NCBI GenBank assembly: GCA_910588655.1
Contig: CAJUPJ010000025.1
Span: forward strand, 1 to 50,643
Reading direction: 5' to 3'
Length of the DNA: 50,643 bases
Origin: an uncultured Lachnospiraceae bacterium
GTDB taxonomy: Bacteria; Bacillota; Clostridia; Lachnospirales; Lachnospiraceae
Below, piece after piece: positions 23,955 through 32,807 of the stretch. How positions within the stretch are numbered: the first letter of the stretch is position 1; each line of letters starts with the position of its first letter. The position numbers and the translations under genes were made by a program. Below the pieces are notes generated by a model. The model was not told the DNA's origin. It searched no databases and was given only the letters and a program-made list of their open reading frames with translations.

Positions 23955-25094
23955 ATGGAAAAAACATTATATTTACATATAGGCACACCTAAAACCGGCA
24001 CAACTTCAATCCAGCACTTCTGTTATAATAACAGGGAAATTCTTTTAGAAAAAGGATTTCTATACCCGGATTTTCCTTTTGTTTATGCCAATAAAGGAAA
24101 ATACCGCAACGGGCTTTTTTTAGAAGCAGTATTTTGTGATAAAGAAGGCGTACGGCAAAGGGAACAGGAAGAGGAAAATTTTATTAAAGGGCTGCAAATG
24201 CTTAAAGAGCTGTTTAAAAACCACAATAATATCATATTATCAGATGAAGGCATCTGGACTGCATGTTTTAACAGGAAAAGAGGCAGGCCTCTTATGCGCC
24301 GGTTAAAAGAGGAGGCAGAAGAAGCAGGCTATAATATTAAAATCATCGTGTACTTAAGACGCCAGGATGATTTTCTTTTATCATGGTATAACCAGATTAT
24401 CAAACACAATATAACATCCAAAAATACTTTAACATGGGAAGAATATTTTGACAATTATAATAAATATATCAAACTCGATTATTTTAACTGCCTAAAAAAA
24501 CTTGAACATATATTTGGAAAGGAAAATATTATTGCCAGGCGTTTTGATAAAAATTATTTTAAAAACAGTTCCCTTATATCTGACTTTCTGGATATCTTTG
24601 AAATTGAAGCAGACTCTGGTTTCCAGAAAGATAAAAACCCGGATTTTAATAGAAAAATATCAGAAAATGCATGTGAAATCAAACGTATAATAAACGGCAC
24701 AACCCAAATAACAGTTGATGAAACCAGAAAGTTTGAATGGATTTTACGTGAATTTTCCCCTGTTTCAGAAAAAAACTATCCTTGCAGTATGTTATCAGAA
24801 GAGGATGCTAATAATATAATGAAACTATACGAACTTTCAAATTCCAAAACAGTAAAACGTTATATAAAAGATGGCAAGCCATTATTTAATATAGAAAAAA
24901 AGAGAAAAGAAAAATGGAAAAAGAATAATATCTATATGGCAGATGATATAATACGTTTCTCCTGTATGTCGACTTTATGTACTATGCATATGATAGAAGA
25001 GCAGGATACCGAAATTAATAATATTAAAAAATTAATAGAACATCCATTCCGTTCAATTTTTAAGAAATTAATACCATCCTGCAAAAACTGCTAA
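23955..25094 (+). CDS. Sulfotransferase family protein
   Basis: A 379-residue protein with the P-loop-like 5'-phosphosulfate binding motif at its N-terminus (LHIGTPKTGTTSIQ, residues 7-20). A downstream segment, KIIVYLRRQDDFLLSWYNQI near residues 131-150, matches the 3'-phosphate-binding region of PAPS-dependent sulfotransferases. Such enzymes move a sulfuryl group to sugars, lipids or other acceptors. No PAPS synthesis, sulfation or glycan-assembly genes are adjacent, so the acceptor is unknown. The ribosome site GACGGGG is weak. Lysine-rich composition after residue 300 suggests a less conserved acceptor domain. The gene converges on a DUF6465 gene. Confidence 0.8.
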   Translation: MEKTLYLHIGTPKTGTTSIQHFCYNNREILLEKGFLYPDFPFVYANKGKYRNGLFLEAVFCDKEGVRQREQEEENFIKGLQMLKELFKNHNNIILSDEGIWTACFNRKRGRPLMRRLKEEAEEAGYNIKIIVYLRRQDDFLLSWYNQIIKHNITSKNTLTWEEYFDNYNKYIKLDYFNCLKKLEHIFGKENIIARRFDKNYFKNSSLISDFLDIFEIEADSGFQKDKNPDFNRKISENACEIKRIINGTTQITVDETRKFEWILREFSPVSEKNYPCSMLSEEDANNIMKLYELSNSKTVKRYIKDGKPLFNIEKKRKEKWKKNNIYMADDIIRFSCMSTLCTMHMIEEQDTEINNIKKLIEHPFRSIFKKLIPSCKNC

Positions 25095-25130
25095 ATAATA
25101 AAACCAGGATAAAATTCCTGTAAATAAAAA

Positions 25131-25151
25131 TTGGAGGCTTTATGCCTCCAA
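25131..25151. terminator. Terminator between convergent genes
   Basis: TTGGAGGC (25131-25138) and GCCTCCAA (25144-25151) form a tight hairpin. A T run follows on the minus strand, so it mainly ends the DUF6465 transcript. Confidence 0.75.
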
Positions 25152-25175
25152 TAAATAATTGCCAATTTATAAGTA

Positions 25176-25700
25176 TTAAAATTCTACAAACTTTCCTTCT
25201 GCCTTATCATTAATTACATAATATGCCTTTTTCTCATCAAGGTTCATATATACCTGTAATTTTTTAATAGAAGAAATCCTGTGGCCCTCTGCCTTAAATG
25301 CCTGTTTAATATTTTCAATAACCTCTTCGGAAAGTATCTTATTGTCTCCAAACTCAATATATACTTCCTGTACATTTTCAACTTCCTTAGGCTCTTTCTT
25401 GCTTTTCTTTGTAGTTGTTTTTTCTGTCTTTGTTTCCTTTGTTGCTTTCTTTGTGTACTTCCTTTTTTTACGTACTGGCTCTTCTGTTCCAGCAGCTTCT
25501 TCCTTAACCTCTGTATCACCGGCAGCTTCTGCCTTTGTTTCTGGTTCTTTTACTTCAGGTACTTTTTCTTCTTTAACTTCTTCCTGCACACCAGTAGTTT
25601 CTTCTGCAGTTACAGCTTCTGCTGCTTCAGTTACAACTGGTTCTTTTACTGTACTTTCTTCTTTGTCTGCTTTTACAGTTTTCTTTTTAGTGTTAGCCAT
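25176..25700 (-). CDS. DUF6465 family protein
   Basis: A 174-residue protein of two parts. The N-terminal 105 residues are low-complexity and rich in Lys, Glu, Ala and Thr (MANTKKKTVKADKEEST, then KKATKETKTEKTTTKKSKK) and are probably disordered. The C-terminal domain (about 108-174, VYIEFGDNKILSEEVIENIK and KLQVYMNLDEKKAYYVINDK) is the compact DUF6465 fold found mainly in Lachnospiraceae. Function is unknown; the basic tail could bind nucleic acid, which is inference only. AAAGGA lies before the start. Confidence 0.75.
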   Translation of the reverse strand: MANTKKKTVKADKEESTVKEPVVTEAAEAVTAEETTGVQEEVKEEKVPEVKEPETKAEAAGDTEVKEEAAGTEEPVRKKRKYTKKATKETKTEKTTTKKSKKEPKEVENVQEVYIEFGDNKILSEEVIENIKQAFKAEGHRISSIKKLQVYMNLDEKKAYYVINDKAEGKFVEF

Positions 25701-25885
25701 TTTAATGCCATTCCTTTCTCTGGATTTGGACTTAAAAATTTACCTGTCCAAATGTTTCCTGATAACCAATTTTTTTATATAAAAAATTCTATATCTTTTT
25801 TGCCAAACTTGCAAGTAATTTTTGAAATTTTTTTCTATTTTTCGCAATTTTTTTTATTTTATACAAAAGTTTTTTATTTTTATAA

Positions 25886-25932
25886 TAAAAAAGCAGAACC
25901 TTTGGAAATGTTATTCCAGGTTCTGTTTTTTA
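25886..25932. terminator. Terminator after spoVAE
   Basis: CAGAACC (25894-25900) pairs with GGTTCTG (25919-25925), with an inner TGGAA/TTCCA stem. A runs on one side and T runs on the other make it usable in both directions. The AT-rich region 25710-25885 holds no gene that I can see. Confidence 0.75.
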
Positions 25933-25958
25933 TTCATTCTATTTAAATTACTAAATAT

Positions 25959-26315
25959 TTATGATTTCATTTTTGGCTTAAATACCAGTGATGCAAGATA
26001 CCCCCATAAAAGTGCAGTTGAAATTCCTACAGCACTTGCTGTAAAACCTCCTTTATAAAGACCAATAAAACCTTCATTGTCTATTGCATCTTTTACACCT
26101 CTGAAAAGAGTATTTCCAAATCCAAGCAAAGGTACTGTTGCCCCGCTTGCTGCCCATTTTTCAAATGGTTCATAAACACCAACAGCACCTAAAAGAGCAC
26201 CCGTACATACAAGTATTACCATTATCCTGCCTGGCAGGAGCTTTGTATTATCCATTAATATCTGGACAACAACACAGATTGCACCACCCACTAAAAAAGA
26301 TAATAAATAATTCAT
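25959..26315 (-). CDS. spoVAE: Stage V sporulation protein AE
   Basis: A 118-residue membrane protein of the SpoVA channel, which moves dipicolinic acid with calcium into the forespore and out again at germination. Hydrophobic segments are at about 4-22, 30-50 and 89-112, with the conserved GRIMVILVCTGALLGAVGVYEP, VPLLGFGNTLFRGV and GLYKGGFTASAVGI. It lies 6 bp after spoVAD in the same operon and is followed by a terminator. Confidence 0.93.
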   Translation of the reverse strand: MNYLLSFLVGGAICVVVQILMDNTKLLPGRIMVILVCTGALLGAVGVYEPFEKWAASGATVPLLGFGNTLFRGVKDAIDNEGFIGLYKGGFTASAVGISTALLWGYLASLVFKPKMKS

Positions 26316-26321
26316 TTTATA

Positions 26322-27398
26322 TCAGCCCCTCCTTTCAAGAAGTACCGCATGTGCAATTCCAGGAACACTATTACCTTCATTAAAACTTACCTGTGACAAA
26401 AGAGCACCTGTAGGAACAAAAAGAACCCTTTTCCACTCCCCGCTCTCAAGCATTTTTAAAATATAACCTGCCAGCATAACTGCACTGCATCCACAGCCGC
26501 TTCCGCCGGACTGTACATTCTGTTCTTCACCATATATTTCAATTCCGCAGTCCATATAATTTTCTGATATATCATATCCTTTTGCACGTATTATATCTAT
26601 TAAAATATCTTTGCCAACAAGCCCTAAATCCCCTGTTATTATTTTGTCATACTGTCCCGGGCTCTGCCCAAAATCAATAAAATGCTGTACAATAGCATCG
26701 GCAGCAGCCGGAGCCATACATGCACCCATATTCATGCTGTCCTTTACACCGTAGTCAACAATTTTGCCAGTTGTAATACCAGTAATATGGACCTTATTCT
26801 TTTCAGCAAGTACCTTATCTGGCAGCTTGTTCCCCGGGTTTCCATCCGTCTGGATATTACTTGCAGCTGATACAACTACAGCGCCACTTCCTGTAACTGT
26901 CCATGTAGCAGATTTATTGCGCTGGTTTGCATACCCAAGCGGAAACCTGAACTGTTTCTCAGCACTTGCAAAATGGCTTGAAGTAATTGCAAGTACATTA
27001 CCAGCAAAGCCCCCCTCTGCTATTATAGATGCAACAGCCAGGGACTCACCCATTGTAGAACATGCCCCATACACACCGAAAAGCGGCCTGTCCAGTTTCA
27101 TAAGTCCGAATGAAGATGCCATAAGCTGCCCAAGTAAATCACCTGCTACAATATACCTTATATCTTCTGTCTTACAGCCTGCATGTTTTATAGCAAGTTC
27201 TGCTGCCTTCTCCTGGAACCTCCCTTCGGCATCCTCCCAGCTGTCACCACCTGCCATTGGGTCTTGTTCTATTTCGTCAAAATATTTTCCATAAGGTCCA
27301 TCCCCTTCCTTCGTGCCTGCAACAGATGCTGCACCACGTATAAATGGCGGATGGGCAAACTTTATGCTCTGTTTTCCTAATTGTTTATTCTCTGCCAT
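26322..27398 (-). CDS. spoVAD: Stage V sporulation protein AD
   Basis: A 358-residue thiolase-fold protein that binds dipicolinic acid on the outer face of the spore inner membrane as part of the SpoVA channel. QSIKFAHPPFIRGAASVAGT opens the family; FGVYGACSTMGESLAVASII contains the Cys of the thiolase-like pocket; YRTK-like core segments are replaced by FPLGYANQR as usual; VQSGGSGCGCSAVML and VLFVPTGALLS close it. Slightly longer than the usual 335-340. GGAGGGGG precedes the ATG, with a SigG-like promoter at 27463-27433. Most clostridia encode spoVAC directly upstream; here that position is taken by non-coding sequence and a palindromic repeat. Confidence 0.95.
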   Translation of the reverse strand: MAENKQLGKQSIKFAHPPFIRGAASVAGTKEGDGPYGKYFDEIEQDPMAGGDSWEDAEGRFQEKAAELAIKHAGCKTEDIRYIVAGDLLGQLMASSFGLMKLDRPLFGVYGACSTMGESLAVASIIAEGGFAGNVLAITSSHFASAEKQFRFPLGYANQRNKSATWTVTGSGAVVVSAASNIQTDGNPGNKLPDKVLAEKNKVHITGITTGKIVDYGVKDSMNMGACMAPAAADAIVQHFIDFGQSPGQYDKIITGDLGLVGKDILIDIIRAKGYDISENYMDCGIEIYGEEQNVQSGGSGCGCSAVMLAGYILKMLESGEWKRVLFVPTGALLSQVSFNEGNSVPGIAHAVLLERRG

Positions 27399-27432
27399 AA
27401 TTCCCCCTCCAGATTAAATTTAAACTTATAAT

Positions 27433-27463
27433 TATTTTCCCAGAAATATCAAATAACTATTCA
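27433..27463 (-). promoter_or_regulatory. SigG-like promoter of spoVAD-spoVAE
   Basis: On the minus strand TGAATA (27463-27458), an 18-bp spacer and GAAAATA (27439-27433) resemble SigG -35 and -10 boxes. It would start transcription about 30 bp before the spoVAD ATG. Confidence 0.45.
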
Positions 27464-27481
27464 CACAAAAATTGGATATTT

Positions 27482-27769
27482 GATAATTTACCGTTATTTT
27501 TTAGTGGATGACGGGCGCAGGGCTTTGCGTGTTCCGCTAAATTATTCTATTACATGACACACTTCCGCTACATTACAATGTCATTTAGTTAAGGGGAATT
27601 GTTTAAAAATTACATATACTGGATGCGCTGGCAAATCCAGCATATGTAATTTTTAAACATCTTTTCTTAACTAAATGACTTTGCAACGTGGCTCAAAGTG
27701 ACCCTTTTGTAGAATATCCTGGTTCTGGCACAAAAAACCGTCCGTTAGCCAAAAAAAATAACTGTAAAT
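27482..27769. repeat. Palindromic repeat element, copy C (hybrid ends)
   Basis: The left part (27504-27560: GTGGATGACGGGCGCAGGG, GTTCCGCTAAATTATTCT) is the reverse complement of the right end of copy E. The right part (27708-27745: AGAATATCCTGGTTCTGGCA to AACCGTCCG) is the reverse complement of the left end of copy D. The inner hairpin pairs GTTTAAAAATTACATATACT (from 27601) with AGCATATGTAATTTTTAAAC (ending 27658) around GGATGCGCTGGCAAATCC. Edge motifs GATAATTTACCGTTAT and AATAACTGTAAAT frame it. It is thus a mosaic of the two end types seen separately in A/B and D/E. Confidence 0.75.
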
Positions 27770-27780
27770 CCATCATTTTA

Positions 27781-27818
27781 TTGCAGATATGAATTTTTTT
27801 AGCTATACTGTAGTATAG
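27781..27818 (+). promoter_or_regulatory. Promoter with overlapping BlaI-like dyad, upstream of the Ig-like gene
   Basis: TTGCAG (27781-27786), 17 bp and TATACT (27804-27809) form a promoter. The -10 lies inside the dyad CTATAC-TGTA-GTATAG (27803-27818), which contains TACTGTAGTA (27806-27815) of the form TACNNNNGTA. This is the pattern also found at the blaI and PBP promoters. The promoter begins 11 bp after the end of repeat C. Confidence 0.55.
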
Positions 27819-27856
27819 TAGTATTTTCTATTTTAAAAACTAATATAAGGAGTGCG

Positions 27857-29008
27857 ATGATTATGGTAAAAAATATTAAATCTAACAAAAGCCAAATACA
27901 AAGAACTAAAAGACATATATTAAAGTTTACTGCTGTAGCGGCATTTTTTTCAATTTGTACAAGCTTGTGCATGACTGCCACAAATTCTCTTAAGGCAGCA
28001 GATACTTACACAAATGGTATTTCTGTAAATAAAGCTGGTATAAGCTGTACTGCAAGTGGCAGTTCCATTTCTGGCTTTGATGACCTGGAGGAAAGCCAGA
28101 GTGTTGAACTTTCATTAAATTACTCTGACCGCAAAATTATCTACGGCTCATGCCAGTACCTGGATGATTTTGAAGCATTTAATGCAAGTGGCGTGACTAT
28201 TGATTCTGGCGCAGCAGAATGGCGGTCAAGTGATGAGTCTGTTGCTACAGTTAAATATGGTACTGTATTTATAAAGGGTACTGGCAAAACTGTTATCTCT
28301 GTTATATATGAAGGAAATGTTGCTTCATGCAGCCTTGAAGTTATAAAACCTGAAGTATCTATTGACAAGGAAGAATTAAAGAACCGGCTTGTAGGTGACA
28401 AATGCACAGACTGGTACACATGTACTGCACAGGTTAAAGTTAATGTAAAATCTGGTAACAAAAAAGTTGTTAAAGCCAATGAAGATGGCAGTCTTAAAGT
28501 CCTTGCACTGGGCAAGTCACTTATTACAGTAAAGGCAGAAAACGGGACTACTGCCTCATATACAATGAATATTAAGAAACGCCATATTTATGTAAATGAT
28601 GATGAAATAATTAACCTTGATAAATATATTAAACATATTAAAAATTATAAAGATGCAGTCTGGACAGTTTCCGACCCTGGAAATCTCCAGGTTTCAAAGG
28701 AAGGCGATATAAAACCTTTAAAATGTGGCAAAACATCTATTAATACCAGTCTTAATGGCAAAAAATATAAAATAAATATAAGGGTTACAAATTATGAATT
28801 AATGAAAGAACTTGCGATGAGTGCATTAAAAGATACACTCCGCTACCCTGCTTCGCTTTCAGTTAATAATATTATCCATGACGGACGCAGCATAACTGTT
28901 GATTACAGTTCCATGAATAAATACGGCGGTTACGACAGGGATAAATTTATCCTGAAAATAAATATGAGCGGTGAATATAGTTGTGAAACAGTAAGTATAT
29001 ATAATTAA
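27857..29008 (+). CDS. Secreted protein with bacterial Ig-like (BIG_2-type) domains
   Basis: A 383-residue exported protein. Basic residues 8-22 and a hydrophobic stretch (about 23-48, FTAVAAFFSICTSLCMTATN) form a signal peptide. Three Ig-like stretches follow: about 95-165 (AAEWRSSDESVATVKYGTVF), 185-240 and 250-310 (AVWTVSDPGNLQVSKEGDI), with the repeated pattern of a comparison sentence such as VATVK or KVVKAN and a Gly-Lys turn before a TxI strand. The C-terminal 75 residues (ALKDTLRYPASLSVNNI, ITVDYSSMNKYGGYDRDKF) form a separate domain that I do not recognise. AAGGAG lies 5 bp before the first ATG; a second ATG at 27863 is possible. It probably acts at the cell surface. Confidence 0.8.
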   Translation: MIMVKNIKSNKSQIQRTKRHILKFTAVAAFFSICTSLCMTATNSLKAADTYTNGISVNKAGISCTASGSSISGFDDLEESQSVELSLNYSDRKIIYGSCQYLDDFEAFNASGVTIDSGAAEWRSSDESVATVKYGTVFIKGTGKTVISVIYEGNVASCSLEVIKPEVSIDKEELKNRLVGDKCTDWYTCTAQVKVNVKSGNKKVVKANEDGSLKVLALGKSLITVKAENGTTASYTMNIKKRHIYVNDDEIINLDKYIKHIKNYKDAVWTVSDPGNLQVSKEGDIKPLKCGKTSINTSLNGKKYKINIRVTNYELMKELAMSALKDTLRYPASLSVNNIIHDGRSITVDYSSMNKYGGYDRDKFILKINMSGEYSCETVSIYN

Positions 29009-29049
29009 TATAAAGCATAAATATATTAATAAAATAAAAGAGACAAGAG

Positions 29050-29088
29050 TGTGTAAAGACCTGTTTTACAGGTTTTTACACATTTCTT
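29050..29088 (+). terminator. Terminator after the Ig-like gene
   Basis: TGTGTAAAGACCTG (29050-29063) pairs with CAGGTTTTTACACA (29069-29082), followed by TTTCTT. Confidence 0.75.
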
Positions 29089-29116
29089 AAAACTGATTAT
29101 ATTTTGGAGATTATTT

Positions 29117-30934
29117 ATGAATAATTTTAGCAGGAAAGCCAGGGTTATTATTGTTTTATTATGCATAATATTTCTTGGCATATTTGTATTTAACCAGGAA
29201 AAATTTACTATATTCAAATCTTTACCTACAATAAAACAATCCAGTGACAAACGTTCCCCAGAAGAAACCCAGAAAGATTTTGATGAATTTATTAATGCTG
29301 TCTTTATTGAAGAAGTTTCAGATGACAGCATTACTTTAAACTATTCAGTTAAGAATAAACAGCAGTATGGTCTTGAAGGTACTGCACCAACTCTTGGCGA
29401 GGCCAGTATACAGAGCATGAAAGACAGTCTGTTTATATCTGAAAACCGCCTTGCTTCAATGGAAACTTTTAACTATGATAATCTTACAAGTGAACAGCAG
29501 CTAATCTATGATATAATCTATAATATGCTTAAACAGAACCTGCAGGCTTCTGGCATACTGGAATATTCTGAGCACCTTGGCCCGGTTACAGGCATACAGG
29601 CACAACTTCCAGTCCTTCTTGCAGAATTTAACTTCTATGAAAAAGATGATATTGATACATATATTGAACTTCTCCGGCTTGTACCTGCTTATTTTGACAG
29701 CATAATTGAATTTGAAAAATATAAATCATCAAAAGGCCTGTTTATGAGTGACACAACCGCACAGGCAATTATTGACCAGTGTAATGAATTTGCAGAAACC
29801 AATGACGAAAATTACCTTATAACAGTATTTAATAATAAAATCAAAAAATTTGAAGGATTATCAGAAGCAGAAACCACTTCGTATATAAACAGCAGTACAA
29901 AAGCAGTTACGGAATGTGTAATCCCGGCATACAAAAATCTTATTAATGCCCTTGTAAAACTAAAAGGCACTGGTGAAAATGATAATGGGCTTTGTGGCTT
30001 TGAAAAAGGAAAAGAATACTATGAGTATCTTGTAAAGGCACAAACCGGTTCATACAGAAGCATTACAGAGATAGACAGGATGTTAAGTAATGCTTTATCA
30101 GAAACACAACAGGAAATGGCAAAAATAATGACCGTTTCACCAGATGTATATTATAAAGCACAAGAACTTGAATATCCATATAAAGAACCTGAAAAAGCAA
30201 TAAATTACCTAAAGGATGCAATTAAAAAGGATTTTCCAGCGCTTGCGGATGATATTAAGTGTGAAATTAAATATGTTGACAAATCGCTTGAAGAAAGTTT
30301 AAGCCCTGCATTTTACCTTACACCAGCACTTGATGCATACAAAGACAATGTAGTATACCTTAATAAAAATGAAAGATATGATTTAAGTGAAGCATTTCCA
30401 ACAATAGCACATGAAAGTTATCCAGGGCATTTATACCAGAACTGTTATTTCCAGTCACTAAACCCTGCACCTGTAAGAAGTGTAATTAACAGCGGAGGTT
30501 ATTCAGAGGGATGGGCTACATATGCAGAGCTTTACAGTTATGGCATTTCTGGCATAGATAAAGATGTAGCAGAACTTATGGTACAAAATACAATAGCAAC
30601 ATTATGTGTATATGGCAAAGCAGATGTGGGTGTTAATTACCTTGGATGGGACTTTAAAAAATTACAGGAATTTCTTTCAGATTATGGTTTCAGCAAAAGC
30701 CAGAGCCGTACAGTATTCGATTCAATGGTTGCAGAACCAGCTAATTACCTACAATATACACTAGGCTATCTTGAAATAGAAGAACTTAAAAAGGAAGCAA
30801 TGAACAAACTTGGTGACAAATTCAAACTGGCAGAATTCCATAAATTTTTCCTGTCAATTGGTGCTGCCCCATTTTCCGTTATTGAGGACTATCTTGGCAA
30901 ATGGATAGAAGAAATACAAAATGGCACAATATAG
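29117..30934 (+). CDS. DUF885 family zinc metallopeptidase, membrane anchored
   Basis: A 605-residue protein with an N-terminal membrane segment (about residues 9-26) and a large extracytoplasmic domain. The zinc site is HESYPGH (His432, Glu433, His438), and EGWATYAE (Glu464) supplies the third ligand, as in DUF885 peptidases related to the M32/M3-like gluzincins. The long helical N-terminal half (about 40-400) forms the substrate channel. Its natural substrate is unknown; surface peptides are likely. TTGGAGA precedes the ATG at 29117. A promoter for the next cluster begins just after its stop codon. Confidence 0.88.
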   Translation: MNNFSRKARVIIVLLCIIFLGIFVFNQEKFTIFKSLPTIKQSSDKRSPEETQKDFDEFINAVFIEEVSDDSITLNYSVKNKQQYGLEGTAPTLGEASIQSMKDSLFISENRLASMETFNYDNLTSEQQLIYDIIYNMLKQNLQASGILEYSEHLGPVTGIQAQLPVLLAEFNFYEKDDIDTYIELLRLVPAYFDSIIEFEKYKSSKGLFMSDTTAQAIIDQCNEFAETNDENYLITVFNNKIKKFEGLSEAETTSYINSSTKAVTECVIPAYKNLINALVKLKGTGENDNGLCGFEKGKEYYEYLVKAQTGSYRSITEIDRMLSNALSETQQEMAKIMTVSPDVYYKAQELEYPYKEPEKAINYLKDAIKKDFPALADDIKCEIKYVDKSLEESLSPAFYLTPALDAYKDNVVYLNKNERYDLSEAFPTIAHESYPGHLYQNCYFQSLNPAPVRSVINSGGYSEGWATYAELYSYGISGIDKDVAELMVQNTIATLCVYGKADVGVNYLGWDFKKLQEFLSDYGFSKSQSRTVFDSMVAEPANYLQYTLGYLEIEELKKEAMNKLGDKFKLAEFHKFFLSIGAAPFSVIEDYLGKWIEEIQNGTI

Positions 30935-30937
30935 ATA

Positions 30938-30966
30938 TTGATTTATAAAATAAACAACCGTATAAT
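30938..30966 (+). promoter_or_regulatory. Promoter of the DUF4358-DHHW-MBOAT-DHHW cluster
   Basis: TTGATT (30938-30943), a 17-bp spacer and TATAAT (30961-30966) lie 4 bp after the stop of the DUF885 gene and about 60 bp before the next start. Confidence 0.75.
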
Positions 30967-31026
30967 ATAAAGTTGTACACTATTAAAAATTCCAGCAGCA
31001 TTTCTTTAAGACAGGAGTTAATACAT

Positions 31027-31635
31027 ATGGATAAACTTAGCAATACATCAAATAAAAATAATTCACGTTTTATTATTACAATTATAATGGCAATTATTCT
31101 AATTTCTATAGCCGCATGGGCAGCAATACAATCTGTATCAGGAGTAAACAACACCAGTAGTAACAGTAATCCTGCAGCTGGTAATGACCTGACGGCTGCC
31201 CCTGCATCTACACCTGGCATTACACAAGCCCCGGAAAGCATCAGCAGTAATGGACAGGTTGACATGGAAAAACTCGCCAGTGATATTTTATCCAAAACTA
31301 AATTTGAAACAGAATTAAAACAAATAGATAAAACAGTTGCAGAAGGGCTTATAAGTATTTCTGACGGCTCAGAAATGCAGTTATATATGGGAAATGGCAA
31401 TTATTCTGATGAATTAATACTTATTACTGCCAAAGACAAAGAAAGTGCAGAAGCAGACCAGGAAACAGTTGTCCAGTACCTTAAAGATATGAGAAAATCA
31501 TTTGAAGCATATATTCCAGAACAGGCAAAAAAAATTTCAGATGCTTTCAATATGAGAAGCGGATGTTATGTAGTTGTCTGTGTAACAAATGATACTAAAA
31601 CTGCTAAAGAAATAATTATGGCAGCTTTTGAATAG
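31027..31635 (+). CDS. DUF4358 domain protein, membrane anchored
   Basis: A 202-residue protein. One membrane segment (about residues 17-38, FIITIIMAIILISIAAWAAI) is followed by a Ser/Thr/Ala-rich linker to about residue 75 and a compact extracytoplasmic DUF4358 domain (about 78-202, VDMEKLASDILSKTKFETEL, YVVVCVTNDTKTAKEII). The start at 31027 is chosen because AGGAG lies 10 bp upstream; an earlier TTG has none. DUF4358 genes occur in Lachnospiraceae next to DHHW and MBOAT genes, exactly as here, and may be an accessory of the surface acylation machine. The biochemical role is unknown. Confidence 0.82.
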   Translation: MDKLSNTSNKNNSRFIITIIMAIILISIAAWAAIQSVSGVNNTSSNSNPAAGNDLTAAPASTPGITQAPESISSNGQVDMEKLASDILSKTKFETELKQIDKTVAEGLISISDGSEMQLYMGNGNYSDELILITAKDKESAEADQETVVQYLKDMRKSFEAYIPEQAKKISDAFNMRSGCYVVVCVTNDTKTAKEIIMAAFE

Positions 31636-31645
31636 GGGTGTATAA

Positions 31646-32806
31646 ATGAAAACCAGATATACAACCAAAGCATTACTAATATATATCCTGCCTGGCATAA
31701 TACTGTCCGGATGCACTGTGCCAGGCAACAGCCATTCCCCCTCCAAAGGTGAAATTATAATATCAGATGAACTAAAAGAAGATAATACCAGCTCAGATAC
31801 AACACCTGAGCCAAAAGATATTAATATAGTAAAACTTCCAGAAGAAAATGGAAGCATTAAAGAAAACACTAATTTTGCAGAAATATATTCAGACGGGGAA
31901 ACCAAAGAATTTCCATCAGGAATAGTGACATCCGGTAATGCAGCATTTGAACAGTATACCTATATAGACAGCATTGCTGGCAAATATGCTGGCATAACAA
32001 GCCAGATAGCAGATAAACTTAAGGGCAGGGCAGATGTATATAATATGGTTATACCAACAAGCATTGGCATAACATTTCCCGATAACCAGAAAAATACATC
32101 TGGTTCTTCAGACCAGAAAAAATCACTGGCAAAAATTGCTGGCAAAATGTCTGGCAATGTTAAGTCTGTACCATTATATAATGAAATGATGAACCACAGA
32201 AAAGAATATATATATTTCAGGACTGACCACCACTGGACTGCCAAAGGCGCTTATTATGCATACAACGCATTTTGCAAAACAAAACATATAATGCCTGTAA
32301 AACTGGAAGATTTTAAAAAAGTTTCTTTTGGAAGTTTTACTGGCTCTTTTTATAAAGAAACAAACCAGAACCCGGCACTAAAAAAAGACACCCTTTATGC
32401 ATATTACCCTGCTGGATGCCAGGACGGCAACATTTCATTAAAATATACTAATAAAGACGGGGTACAGATAAATGGCAGTTTAATTGAAGATGCATCTGGT
32501 TATGGTGAAAGCCTGAAATATTCTGCATTTATAGACGGGGATAACCCTTATACAGTAGTAGAAAATAATTTATTAGAAGATAATTCCTCCTGCATTGTGA
32601 TAAAAGAATCTTTTGGCAATGCCCTGATTCCATTTCTTGCAAACCACTACCAGAAAATATATGTTATTGATTACAGGTACTGGGATGGCAATGTTATTAA
32701 ACTTGCAGAGGAAAAACAGGCTGTTGATATAATTATTGTTAATAATATTTCAATGACCAGAAATTCTTACCAGGTTGGTAAAATGGCATTATTGGTGGAG
32801 GATTAA
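31646..32806 (+). CDS. DHHW family lipoprotein (AlgJ/AlgX-like acyltransferase partner)
   Basis: A 386-residue lipoprotein with the lipobox LSGC (Cys23). Residues 24-75 are a flexible linker. The catalytic region has TDHHW (residues 193-197), the DHHW motif of the SGNH-like AlgJ/AlgX family, and IVIKESFGNALIPFLANHY, which carries the probable catalytic Ser. In alginate-type systems such a protein moves acetyl groups, delivered through the membrane by an MBOAT protein, onto a polysaccharide. The next gene, starting one base after the stop codon, encodes that MBOAT partner. The acylated polymer is unknown. Confidence 0.85.
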   Translation: MKTRYTTKALLIYILPGIILSGCTVPGNSHSPSKGEIIISDELKEDNTSSDTTPEPKDINIVKLPEENGSIKENTNFAEIYSDGETKEFPSGIVTSGNAAFEQYTYIDSIAGKYAGITSQIADKLKGRADVYNMVIPTSIGITFPDNQKNTSGSSDQKKSLAKIAGKMSGNVKSVPLYNEMMNHRKEYIYFRTDHHWTAKGAYYAYNAFCKTKHIMPVKLEDFKKVSFGSFTGSFYKETNQNPALKKDTLYAYYPAGCQDGNISLKYTNKDGVQINGSLIEDASGYGESLKYSAFIDGDNPYTVVENNLLEDNSSCIVIKESFGNALIPFLANHYQKIYVIDYRYWDGNVIKLAEEKQAVDIIIVNNISMTRNSYQVGKMALLVED

Positions 32807-32807
32807 A

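Noticed and set aside
25281..25946. 221-codon Phe/Cys-rich frame opposite DUF6465
   Set aside because: An artefact of the Lys/Glu-rich codons read in reverse; no start signal and unnatural composition.
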